A stretch of 64,000 bases of DNA from Cellulomonas carbonis (GTDB lineage: Bacteria > Actinomycetota > Actinomycetes > Actinomycetales > Cellulomonadaceae). The DNA is taken from contig NZ_BMEB01000005.1 of the NCBI RefSeq assembly GCF_014636275.1, positions 150,698 through 214,697 of the forward strand, written 5' to 3'. How positions within the stretch are numbered: position 1 is the first letter of the stretch; each line of letters opens with the position of its first letter. The notes below the pieces were generated by a model that made no database searches, was not told the origin of the DNA, and saw only the letters and a program-made list of their open reading frames with translations. Made by a program: the position numbers and the translations under genes. Of the stretch, positions 33,033-41,235 are shown piece by piece.

Positions 33033-36000
33033 CGGATGACGCTCCGTTCGGTGTCGACGGCTGGGCTGTGCTTCGCCAGCGATGCTGTTGGGCGGTCTCC
33101 GGCGGTCCCCGCCGTGAAGTCATCGCGCGCCACGTGCGCTGCGACGCGGGTGCGCCAGGTCCACCCGTCGGCTGGGTCGTCGGGTGCCCGGCCGAGCCCG
33201 ACGAGCCAGTCCGAGCGTGCATCAATGGCCTGGCCGGTGACGGCCTCCGTTCGCTCAGCGATGAGCTGGTCGACCTGCTGCAGGAGGTCCGCGATCTCGT
33301 CGGGCGCATCCGCCACGTCGGGGGTGACGCGGATCGTCCCGGGGTCGTCGACCTGGGTGCGCAGCCAACGATCGACCCGGTAATGCAGGACGGCGGCGAC
33401 ATCGTGCGCGGGGGATGCGCCGTCGGTGGGTCGGTCGGCGACGAGGCTGTCCAGGACCTGCCGCATGGGGTGCCCTAGGGTGCGGCCGCGCTCCAGTGCT
33501 GTGATGAGCGGTCCGCGGGCGGGTGAGGTGGTGATCTGCTCGCACTGGTCGGCCGTGAGGCCGACGTCGGGGAAGGTGGCGTCCCAGCGGGGTCCGGCGG
33601 CGTCGGCGATCAGGGTCTGGCGGATGGGCTCGAGTCGTCTGAGGGAAGCGACGTCGTCTTGCCAGGCGGCGATGATCTCGGTGGCGGACAGCTCCGCGCC
33701 GGAGGTGGCGAGGATGGCCGCGAAGGCGTCGTCGCCGTCTGGTCCGCTCTGGTCTCCTGGCAGGTGGTCGCAGGTCGGGTCGACGTCGTCCAGGGCGAGG
33801 TAGACGTGGTTGTCGTGGCGGCCGCGGGTCATGGCGACGTAGAGGTTCTCGCGGACCATGCCGGGTGACGCCAGGACGTGCGCCCGGTCCACGGTGATGC
33901 CTTGGGCGCGGTGCGTGGTGGTGGCGTACCCGAGCTCGACGTGCTCGGCGACGTACCCGGCCGGGAGCGTGATCTCTTCGCCGGTGGCGGTCATCGCGGT
34001 GCCAGGGCGGGCGACGGGGGTGACGGTGAGCGCGCCGTCAATGATGGCGGTGACCTGCCACAGGTCGCCGTTGCGGACGTAGCCGTGCGGAGCGCGCAGG
34101 CGTCGGTTGTTCGCGCGGGTCAGGACGCGGTCGCCGACGGCGATCTGGGTCCCGTCGGCCTTGGTGAGGCCGTCGTGGGCGACGAGACCGTCGGCGACGC
34201 GGTCGTTGTGGGCGCGGTCGTTGAGGACGTCGACGGTGTGCGAGTCGGCGGCGATGAGAATCGCCGGGATGCCGTTCTCAGTATCGGCCTGCCAGGCGGT
34301 GTATGCGTCTTCGGCCATGACCTCCTTGGGACCAGCGCTGATCCGGTCGTGCTCGGCATAGACCTCGATCACAGCCCGGTCTCCTGTCCGGAGGCGCCGG
34401 GTGGCGGCAGCTTCCCAGGGCTGGCTGAACCGCCACAGGGAGGTCAGGGTGGCGGGTCGCGAGCGTTCGGCGAGCAGGTGGAACGCGCCGCCGGCGTCGA
34501 CCGCGGAGAGCTGCTTGTGGTCGCCGACCAGTAGCACCTTGGCTCCGGCGGCGGACGCCTGCGCGGTCAGGGCGTCGAGGGTGAACGTTCCGGCCAGGGA
34601 GGCCTCGTCGACGATGAGCAACTGGTCGCGGCGCAGCCGGTAGCGCTCCCCCTGGGCGGTCAAGGTGTTGATCGCGGTGTCGATCGTGCGGAGCCGGGTG
34701 CGCTGGTCGACGCCGCAGGCGGCGGTGCGCTCGGCGTGCAGGTGCGCCAGAAGGTCCTCACGGCGTTCGGCGCCGGGGCCGGTGGACTCGTGCAGCCACT
34801 TGGCGGTGTTCTCGCACTCGATTCCCAGAGCGTGGCCGAGCTCTGCGGCCGCCGTCGCCGACGGGGCGAGGCCGACGACGGCGCCACGGCCGTAGGTCTG
34901 CTCCCACACGCCCTTCAACGCCGTCAGCGTCGTCGTCTTGCCCGTGCCCGCCGGCCCGACAAGGACCGTCAGTCGCGCCGGTGACGCGGCGACGTGCTCG
35001 ACGGCGTCGGCCTGGTCTGGGGCCAGCGTGACGGCGCGCCCACCCGTGCGCTGCACCGGTCGGGAAGTCACGGCCTTCGCGACCCAGGCCGGCGAGGAGG
35101 GTGCCCCTGCGTCGAGGGTCGCCGCGTCGAGGAGCCGTGCTTCGGCATCCAGGACCTGGTGGTGGGTGTACCGGTCCTCCCCGGCACGGGTGAACTGCGA
35201 GGCGCCATCGGGCCGCGTGTACGTGGCGGGGACGGTCAGCGGGTCCGGCGCCTGGAGGCTCACGCACGAGGCGAGGGCGGCGTCGGTGACGCGCTCGAGC
35301 AGGGCGATGCGATCGGCGGGGGTGGCGATGCGGATCGCCCTGGTGGACCGAGCCGCTTCCGCCATGACGTTCCACCGGGTCCAGGTCGACCTTCGTGTCA
35401 TCACCTGTCCGATCGTGTGCTCGGCGAGGCGGTCGATGACGGGCGACGGGATCTGGTCGGCGCGCTGCGCGACTGTGTGGGACAGGCGCAGGACGGCAGC
35501 GGTGAGCTCGGGGGGCGTCTTGCCGGTGCGGCGGGTGGCCCGTGCCTTCCACACCGTCATCAGGTCGGCGAGCGGGGTGACGTGCTTGTCGGGGCGGGTG
35601 GCGCGGGTGACCTGCTGGCGGAGCCGGGAGACCTCGATACGGTTCGGGCCTCGGCCGTGGGCTGCGTAGAACTCACCCAGCACTCCCGTCATCGCCTCGT
35701 CGATCTGCGTGGTGCGGGTCGAGAACTCCGCCATCAGCGCGTCATCGACCCCGTCGAGCTCGAACCCGGGGGTGCGGCGCGGTCCGCGATGACGCCACCC
35801 GAACTGCACGGGTAGGCGGCGGGCGATCTCGTCGGTGAGCAGGTCGTCGTAGACCTCCGAGATCATCACGACCGCGTGGTGCAGCGCCCTCGAGTCGAGC
35901 GACAGCCAGGCTCCTCGCGGGCCCTGGACCTTGTTGGCGACGACGAGGTGCGTGTGCAGGTTGGGGTCCCCGGCGCGAGAGTCCCAGTGGTCGAACCCGG

Positions 36001-36610
36001 TGGCGATCAGGCCGCTGACGCGGTGCTGCTGGCATCCATTGGTGCCCGTACGCGTGAACGCGGCGGTGTCCTCCAGGAAGGCGAGGGCCTGCTCGACGGC
36101 GGCCCGATGTGCGCCCAGGACCGCAGCCTGGGTCGTCGTGTCGGAGACGGCCCAGAGCGCCGAGATCGACTTCGGCGGGCTGAACGTCAGGTCGAACCCG
36201 GCTACGGCCGATGGCGTGTGCTTGGCCAGTTCGACACGGGTGATCGTGGCGATCGCGGCGTCGCGGGCTTCACCGGTCAGCTCCCGCGGGAGGGCAGCCA
36301 CCTGCGCGGCGATGCGCTCCGCCGCCGGCGTGTAGGTCCGGTACGCCCGGCCGAGCGGGACACCTGTGGTGGGGTCCTTGCCCTGGCCGTACAAGTTCGC
36401 CATCTGCGGCTCTGTGACCACGGTTCCGGCGGTTAGCCCCCGATCGCCCACGGCGTCCAAGCCGCGCCCGTACCAGCGGCCGGGAGGGTTGCCCGAGGCG
36501 GTGTAGTACGCCGTCAGCTCGTCCTTCGCTGACCGCCGGCAGTCGCCCGACGCGGTGTGCTTGATCAGGTACTGGTAGCCGGCGCCGGCCGTCAGTCGGT
36601 GCATCGTCAT
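33029..36610 (-). CDS. MobF-family conjugative relaxase-helicase (TrwC/TraI-like)
   Basis: A 1193-residue protein. The N-terminal relaxase has LTAGAGYQYLIKHT, Tyr candidates in ELTAYYTASG, GFDLTFSPPKSISALWAV, and the three-histidine motif in DPNLHTHLVVANKV near residue 215. The C-terminal half is a RecD2/TraI-type helicase with VGPAGTGKTTTL (Walker A), QLLIVDEASLAGT (Walker B) and LLVGDHKQLSAVDAGGAF. It should nick one strand at oriT, become covalently attached, and unwind the DNA for export. ATG 36610 (MTMHRLTAG) is preferred; 36604 and GTG 36616 are alternatives. It is transcribed opposite to the T4SS operon, away from the 328-base gap. Confidence 0.9.
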   Translation of the reverse strand: MTMHRLTAGAGYQYLIKHTASGDCRRSAKDELTAYYTASGNPPGRWYGRGLDAVGDRGLTAGTVVTEPQMANLYGQGKDPTTGVPLGRAYRTYTPAAERIAAQVAALPRELTGEARDAAIATITRVELAKHTPSAVAGFDLTFSPPKSISALWAVSDTTTQAAVLGAHRAAVEQALAFLEDTAAFTRTGTNGCQQHRVSGLIATGFDHWDSRAGDPNLHTHLVVANKVQGPRGAWLSLDSRALHHAVVMISEVYDDLLTDEIARRLPVQFGWRHRGPRRTPGFELDGVDDALMAEFSTRTTQIDEAMTGVLGEFYAAHGRGPNRIEVSRLRQQVTRATRPDKHVTPLADLMTVWKARATRRTGKTPPELTAAVLRLSHTVAQRADQIPSPVIDRLAEHTIGQVMTRRSTWTRWNVMAEAARSTRAIRIATPADRIALLERVTDAALASCVSLQAPDPLTVPATYTRPDGASQFTRAGEDRYTHHQVLDAEARLLDAATLDAGAPSSPAWVAKAVTSRPVQRTGGRAVTLAPDQADAVEHVAASPARLTVLVGPAGTGKTTTLTALKGVWEQTYGRGAVVGLAPSATAAAELGHALGIECENTAKWLHESTGPGAERREDLLAHLHAERTAACGVDQRTRLRTIDTAINTLTAQGERYRLRRDQLLIVDEASLAGTFTLDALTAQASAAGAKVLLVGDHKQLSAVDAGGAFHLLAERSRPATLTSLWRFSQPWEAAATRRLRTGDRAVIEVYAEHDRISAGPKEVMAEDAYTAWQADTENGIPAILIAADSHTVDVLNDRAHNDRVADGLVAHDGLTKADGTQIAVGDRVLTRANNRRLRAPHGYVRNGDLWQVTAIIDGALTVTPVARPGTAMTATGEEITLPAGYVAEHVELGYATTTHRAQGITVDRAHVLASPGMVRENLYVAMTRGRHDNHVYLALDDVDPTCDHLPGDQSGPDGDDAFAAILATSGAELSATEIIAAWQDDVASLRRLEPIRQTLIADAAGPRWDATFPDVGLTADQCEQITTSPARGPLITALERGRTLGHPMRQVLDSLVADRPTDGASPAHDVAAVLHYRVDRWLRTQVDDPGTIRVTPDVADAPDEIADLLQQVDQLIAERTEAVTGQAIDARSDWLVGLGRAPDDPADGWTWRTRVAAHVARDDFTAGTAGDRPTASLAKHSPAVDTERSVIR

Positions 36611-36938
36611 TACCACGGCCGGTCACCGCCCACTGCTGCCGCCGCAGCGGTTCCCGCGCCCCACCAAACGCACACGCGGCCCGTCGGTGGCGTCGTCCTC
36701 GTGGTTCTCACCCCACCTGGTGTGCAGACCAGGGCTACAAGATGCACCGCCTCGCGCCCGGTTAAGCCTCGAATGCCAGACGTGTCAATGACCTCCTGCC
36801 TCTCAGCTCGTCGGCTTCGCCGCGGTCGGTGCACACCTCTCTCTGCCACGGCTCTGTCCACAGCCGGAGGGTCGGTCGCACCTCTCCTCGGCGGCGGCCG
36901 TGGAAGTTGGCGGCGACGTCAGTTGGAAGGAGACGGTC
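36611..36938. other. Noncoding gap upstream of the relaxase; candidate oriT/divergent promoter region
   Basis: I see no gene in these 328 bases. They separate the minus-strand relaxase gene from a plus-strand gene, a position where MobF elements often place oriT. GGTGTGCA at 36719-36726 and TGCACACC at 36830-36837 are inverted arms 103 bases apart. A Shine-Dalgarno (GGAAGGAG) lies just before ATG 36939. The nic site cannot be located by eye. Confidence 0.35.
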
Positions 36939-37403
36939 ATGAACAACATCGACACGAGGACGAGCACGCGCCTTCGGCAGTGGGCGGCAGGCCTGCTCCC
37001 CCTTGAGGCGGCGGTCGAGCTGCTGCTGCGCGCCTTCGGCGGCCGGTTCGCGGACCCCGCGCTCCCATGGGTTCGCCTCGACGGCGACGTCACCTGGCTG
37101 GACGCCGACGCCCTGTGCGAGCACGCCGCCGTCCTGTCTGGCGGTGAACGCCGCCTGCTGTTCGTGGTGGCGTCGCTGCTCGACGAGCGCCCACTCGACG
37201 TCGTCGACGTCGTCACCGGCCTCGACAGAGAGAACCTCCACCTGGTCCTGGCGGCCTTCGCCCATGCCGGCGGCTCCCACACCGCGACCGTGCTCGATCA
37301 CGTCGACGGCAAGGTGCGCTTCTCCACTCCCGGTGCCCTCATCCCGTGGCCCGACAGCCGGGCCACAGGTCGGTCATCTTCGGCGCCCGCCGCGCACACC
37401 TGA
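36939..37403 (+). CDS. Hypothetical protein beside the relaxase
   Basis: A 154-residue soluble protein preceded by a clear ribosome site. It is alpha-helical in pattern (RLRQWAAGLLPLEAAVELLLRAFGG, SGGERRLLFVVASLLDERPLDVVDVVTGLD). No catalytic motif is recognised. Genes of this size are common beside MobF relaxases of actinobacteria. It begins a short plus-strand group of three. Confidence 0.6.
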   Translation: MNNIDTRTSTRLRQWAAGLLPLEAAVELLLRAFGGRFADPALPWVRLDGDVTWLDADALCEHAAVLSGGERRLLFVVASLLDERPLDVVDVVTGLDRENLHLVLAAFAHAGGSHTATVLDHVDGKVRFSTPGALIPWPDSRATGRSSSAPAAHT

Positions 37404-37448
37404 GAGCGAAGGCGGCACGACGACGTCGCCCGCGACGAGGAGGACCCG

Positions 37449-37871
37449 ATGACGACGACCTGGAGCGGCCCCGCCGAGGTCCTGCTGCACGACGCCGATA
37501 CCGGGTGGTCGGGCATCTGGGCGCTGACGCACACCGCAGCAATGGGGGCCTTGAACCTGGCCATGACCGTGCCGCTCGGCGTCGGGGTGTCGGTCTCCTA
37601 CGCCGCTATGGACTTCCGTGAGGCCCAGGACGAGCTCGAGTGGGCTCGTCCCGACGTCCGAACCACCGTCACCCCGGTCCGGCTCGGCACCGTCCGCCCG
37701 GAGGATGCCAACGAAGCCCGGGCGGTCCTCGATCGCCTCGCCGCGGCAGCCCTCGACCGAGCGGCCGCCCTGGCGGAAGTCGAGACCGACCTCCCCTCGC
37801 AGGCGGCGCTCTCCCGCGTGATGGCCCGGCTGATCACCGGGCGGGCCAAGGTCACCGGACGTTGGTCATGA
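37449..37871 (+). CDS. Hypothetical protein, ICE accessory
   Basis: A 140-residue protein starting after AGGAGGACCCG. The N-terminal half has a hydrophobic, glycine-rich patch (ALNLAMTVPLGVGVSVSYAAM) too mixed to be a sure membrane segment. The C-terminal half is helical (EARAVLDRLAAAALDRAAALAEVE). No family recognised. It overlaps the next gene in an ATGA junction, so the two are likely co-translated. Confidence 0.55.
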   Translation: MTTTWSGPAEVLLHDADTGWSGIWALTHTAAMGALNLAMTVPLGVGVSVSYAAMDFREAQDELEWARPDVRTTVTPVRLGTVRPEDANEARAVLDRLAAAALDRAAALAEVETDLPSQAALSRVMARLITGRAKVTGRWS

Positions 37872-39232
37872 CCACCTACCCCGACCTCCTGGCCCAGACG
37901 TCGGCGCACGTGCGCGACGCCGCCACCGTCCTCCGTGCGGACCGCTTCTGGACCCCGCGGGAGGCACTCGATGCGATCGGCGACTACCACGGACTCCTCG
38001 ACGCCGTCGCTTCCCACACCCGACGCCTGCTGTGGCCGGCGCAACTCGGACGGATAGGCCTGGCCCGCCGCCGCGACGGCATACCACCGGTCGAGCGAGC
38101 CGCCATCAAGCTGGCCGCCGGCATCGAGGCCCTCACCGGCGAGGCGAGGCCTCACCCGTCCCAGATCGGCGGAGCAGGAACGCCGTGGGCACGCGCCGCG
38201 CTGTCGCTACGCGCGGCCGCCGACCTCGTCGCCACGCACTACACGCGTGAAGGACGACCGCGAACACCAGACGCCGCCCACACGACGACGGCGACCTTCG
38301 ACGCCGGTCTCGCCGACCTCGGCAACCTAGCCCAAGCGGTCCTCGCCCACGAAGACCCGTTGGCGCTCCGCGCCATCCAAGCGGGCGTGCCCCGCGGCGT
38401 CGTTGCGCGGCAGCTGCCCGGGCTTGAGCACCTCGCCGATCTCGCTCGGAAGCTCCCGACCGAGATGCCTGAACGGCTCGAGGCTCAACTCGACGCTCTC
38501 GGTCAGGTCCCCCTGCGGCCTCGCACGGACGACCCAGCGACCGAGCTGACGGATCGGATGGTCCGGCTCCGCCAGGCCACCTGGGAACTCACGGGCAACC
38601 GGTCCGACGCGCTGGCCTCACTGCGGACGATGGCCGGCCTCGGCATCGCCGTCCACGCCCACGCCGCCGCCTTCCACGGGGCGGACCTTGCAGCGCCCGA
38701 CACCGCCGGCGCGGGCCGAGGAGCCGGCGCCCTGGTCGGACATGCGCGCGCGTGGCAGCGCCTCCACCACGCACTGTCGGAGTTCGCGATCCTTGCGCCG
38801 ACCGCGACGAGCATCCGGGACGACGCCGCAGCCGTCGGTCGTCTCCTCCGAGAACTCGCCCCGATCGAGCACCGCCACGGGTCCGCGCCCTTCACCCCGG
38901 CCGAGCGGCAGATCGCCGCGAGACTCAACGGCGCCGTACAGCTCATGGCCGACGTCGCCGTCCACGAGGGAACGACGTTCGATCGGCTGGCTCGAGCCGG
39001 CCTCCTGTACATGCCGGCTCGCATGTTGCCGCGTGACCTGGTGAGTGAGCGACCTGACCTCGCCACCGCTCGGCTGGAGCAGCGCCTCGTCCACGCACCG
39101 GACGTCATCACCGGAGCCACGGCACGGCTGTATGCCGAAGTCGCCTCTCACCCGATCGATGTCCCGACCGCAGCACCCGTCGGCCGTCTCGCACCCGCTT
39201 CGACGGACGCGTCTCCGATCTCCATGGCATAG
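37868..39232 (+). CDS. Hypothetical helical protein, ICE accessory
   Basis: A 454-residue, mainly alpha-helical soluble protein (for example REALDAIGDYHGLLDAVASHTRRLL, AVHAHAAAFHGADL, QRLHHALSEFAILAPTATSIRDDAA). No signal peptide, membrane helix or catalytic motif is recognised. It is the last gene of the plus-strand group downstream of the candidate oriT and converges with the minus-strand gene at 39338; the 105 bases between them hold nothing I can name. Confidence 0.55.
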   Translation: MTTYPDLLAQTSAHVRDAATVLRADRFWTPREALDAIGDYHGLLDAVASHTRRLLWPAQLGRIGLARRRDGIPPVERAAIKLAAGIEALTGEARPHPSQIGGAGTPWARAALSLRAAADLVATHYTREGRPRTPDAAHTTTATFDAGLADLGNLAQAVLAHEDPLALRAIQAGVPRGVVARQLPGLEHLADLARKLPTEMPERLEAQLDALGQVPLRPRTDDPATELTDRMVRLRQATWELTGNRSDALASLRTMAGLGIAVHAHAAAFHGADLAAPDTAGAGRGAGALVGHARAWQRLHHALSEFAILAPTATSIRDDAAAVGRLLRELAPIEHRHGSAPFTPAERQIAARLNGAVQLMADVAVHEGTTFDRLARAGLLYMPARMLPRDLVSERPDLATARLEQRLVHAPDVITGATARLYAEVASHPIDVPTAAPVGRLAPASTDASPISMA

Positions 39233-39337
39233 CTGGCAAGCGCCCGCTGGCCACATCCAGCAAGGGGCACCCATGGCAGGCCCAGTTCATCGCCGAAGCC
39301 GCTCATGCGCGCCCGTCCAGTCTGGACTGGGCTCGAC

Positions 39338-40780
39338 CTACACAGGACGCTCGCGCGCCTTCTTAACAATCTTGGTGTCGAGCCGGAGCTGATCCGGCGT
39401 CCCGGTGAATGCACGGATGTCCGCCAGGAGCGACCTATCGGTCATCGAGGTCAGCTTGAGCTCGATGATGTCCAGTAGGGCGGCCCACTGCGTTCGGCCA
39501 CTCGAGGAACTGAGCCGGCTAGAGACGTCGGGGGCGAGGAAGCTGCGGAGCATTCGGCTCGCGGCATCGCTGTCGAGCTGACTGAGCAACTCCTGGTAGA
39601 TGGTCGACGCGACCCATGAGACGCCCGAGCCGTTCCCAAGGAACGTACGCACGAGCGTCTTGACGTACTGGTCGCGGACTGGGCGAGGGATATCGCCGTT
39701 GCTGCCGGCGAGCGCGGCAACCCGGCGGGCGGGGGCGATCTCGTTGCTGAAGTTGTCCCAACCCTGATGGGCGGTCATAAGCGCCTCGAGCGCCTCAGAC
39801 ATCTCGGCGGCACGGACGTCGGCGTTCAGATAGAACGCGCCGTTGACGAGGTCGAGCAGCTCGCGGCCCGCGGTCGCGATGTCGGTGTCGGCGGACGCGC
39901 GGGCGCGCGCGTGCCGCACACCGAAATTGTGCCGAGTGTCCTCGTCGACGAACGGCCACAACTTCGGCCACAGGGTGCGCACGTTGTCGGCAACGACCGG
40001 CGTCCGCGCCGGCGCGGTGTAGAGACCGAACAGGCCGTTGGCTAGGGTGGCTGCGCGGTCGGGCGGTAGCTGGTCGAAGAACACCGCAGCGTCCCGGACA
40101 GCGTCGTCCGTGAGGCGATCGCGCTTGATGTTCGAGAGCAGCTTGCCGGTGTTCGCGGTGACAGTGTCCGGCGGGGTGATGATCACCTCACGGATGCAGA
40201 CCTGCATCCACTGGGCGAGGTCCAGACCGGTCAGCGTGACCTGGTTCGGGTGAGCGGCGCTGGCGTGGTTGCGCATGTATCGCACGTGGTCCAGGCGCTT
40301 GTAGCCCACGTCCGTGATCAGGCCGATCTCCCGAGCTGCATCCAGCAGGTTCTGGTCGTTGATCAGCTTGAGGTCGGCCTCCGACTTCAGAGACTTACGG
40401 AGGTCGCCCGAACCGACGGCGATGTCGAAGAAGTAGTTGAGGTCGAAACCCGCGACCCGGCGGCGCAACTCGTTGACGAGCTCGTCCCACAGGTAGTTCA
40501 GGGCGGCATCGAACAGCCCGACGGTGGCGGCCGCGATCATCTTGCTGATGTAGAACGACCTGCCACGGACTTCGGGCGGGAGGGGAGCGAGTACCCCACC
40601 GATGTTCTGGACGAGTACCGCCCGCTCGTTGACGTCGACAAAGACGTCATGCGAGGGCAGCCCGCCACGCTCGAGTTCAGCCCGGACCGTCGCCTCGAAG
40701 CGGGCCAGATCGCCTAGGACTCCGACTGGACCCGCTGCGGCGACGTCGGTGTCGTGCGCCCGTGGCGCGATCTCGCTCAC
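39338..40780 (-). CDS. Large protein with HEPN-type RNase motif (candidate defence/toxin cargo)
   Basis: A 480-residue soluble protein. Residues 170-177 read RNHASAAH, the R-N-x5-H pattern of HEPN ribonucleases, in a helical setting (LLDAAREIGLITDVGYKRLDHVRYM before it). The upstream helix MIAAATVGLFDAALNYLWDELVNELRRRV could be the partner helix of a HEPN four-helix fold. The remaining 300 residues are helical and unrecognised. GTG 40780 was chosen because the frame upstream is low-complexity; the open frame runs to 40879. It is the last gene before tRNA-fMet, stands alone and has no visible antitoxin. Confidence 0.55.
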   Translation of the reverse strand: MSEIAPRAHDTDVAAAGPVGVLGDLARFEATVRAELERGGLPSHDVFVDVNERAVLVQNIGGVLAPLPPEVRGRSFYISKMIAAATVGLFDAALNYLWDELVNELRRRVAGFDLNYFFDIAVGSGDLRKSLKSEADLKLINDQNLLDAAREIGLITDVGYKRLDHVRYMRNHASAAHPNQVTLTGLDLAQWMQVCIREVIITPPDTVTANTGKLLSNIKRDRLTDDAVRDAAVFFDQLPPDRAATLANGLFGLYTAPARTPVVADNVRTLWPKLWPFVDEDTRHNFGVRHARARASADTDIATAGRELLDLVNGAFYLNADVRAAEMSEALEALMTAHQGWDNFSNEIAPARRVAALAGSNGDIPRPVRDQYVKTLVRTFLGNGSGVSWVASTIYQELLSQLDSDAASRMLRSFLAPDVSSRLSSSSGRTQWAALLDIIELKLTSMTDRSLLADIRAFTGTPDQLRLDTKIVKKARERPV

Positions 40781-40950
40781 AGTCAGCCAGCCTAGGGCTT
40801 CTGTACCGCCGGTCGGCCGCGTCGTTTCACGGTGCGATGGCCGCCCGCCCTGACCGTAGATTCTCCCCCGGGCGCACATCTACCGCCGTAACGCGCGCGT
40901 GTCCGCGAGCATCCGCCGGCGTCCGCTGCTGACCAAGTGCTTACCGCAAC

Positions 40951-40992
40951 GTCAGAGGCCCTCCCGATCTGATGATCGGGAGGGCCTCTGAC
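40951..40992. terminator. Perfect inverted repeat (19-base arms) downstream of tRNA-fMet
   Basis: The arms GTCAGAGGCCCTCCCGATC and GATCGGGAGGGCCTCTGAC are exact complements around a four-base loop. It lies 12 bases past the 3' end of the minus-strand tRNA gene and can act as its terminator. It is symmetrical and so could also stop transcription from the accessory side. Confidence 0.75.
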
Positions 40993-41004
40993 CTCCTACT
41001 TCAC

Positions 41005-41081
41005 TGGTAGCGGGGGCAGGATTTGAACCTGCGACCTCTGGGTTATGAGCCCAGCGAGCTACCGAGCTGCTCCACCCCGCG
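41005..41081 (-). tRNA. Initiator tRNA-fMet(CAT)
   Basis: The 77-base minus-strand sequence folds into a full cloverleaf: acceptor CGCGGGG with CCCCGCT, D-stem GAGC/GCTC, anticodon stem CTGGG/CCCAG around CTCATAA, T-stem GCAGG/CCTGC with TTCAAAT, and an encoded CCA. Position 1-72 is an unpaired C-U, and three G-C pairs close the anticodon loop; both are initiator-tRNA hallmarks. It marks the junction between the accessory region and conserved chromosomal genes. Confidence 0.95.
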
Positions 41082-41188
41082 TCGGCTCCGTAACCATATG
41101 CGGGCCGTCCCGCCCGGGGCAAATCCGCCGGACGGGACGTGCGTCACACCGCGTCCACACACGGTCGAGGAGACGGTCACCCCACGGA

Positions 41189-41223
41189 CACCCGGGCGTC
41201 GCGCGCGTCACGCCGCCCGGGTG
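41189..41223 (-). terminator. Hairpin downstream of the UPF0182 gene
   Basis: Ten-base arms CACCCGGGCG (41189-41198) and CGCCCGGGTG (41214-41223) lie 12 bases beyond the minus-strand stop at 41236. A second, weaker hairpin is at about 41105-41139. Either could terminate the UPF0182 transcript before the tRNA gene. Confidence 0.5.
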
Positions 41224-41235
41224 CCCCGTGCCGGC

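Noticed and set aside
41005..41081. Elongator tRNA-Met
   Set aside because: The C1-U72 mismatch and three G-C pairs at the base of the anticodon stem identify an initiator tRNA.
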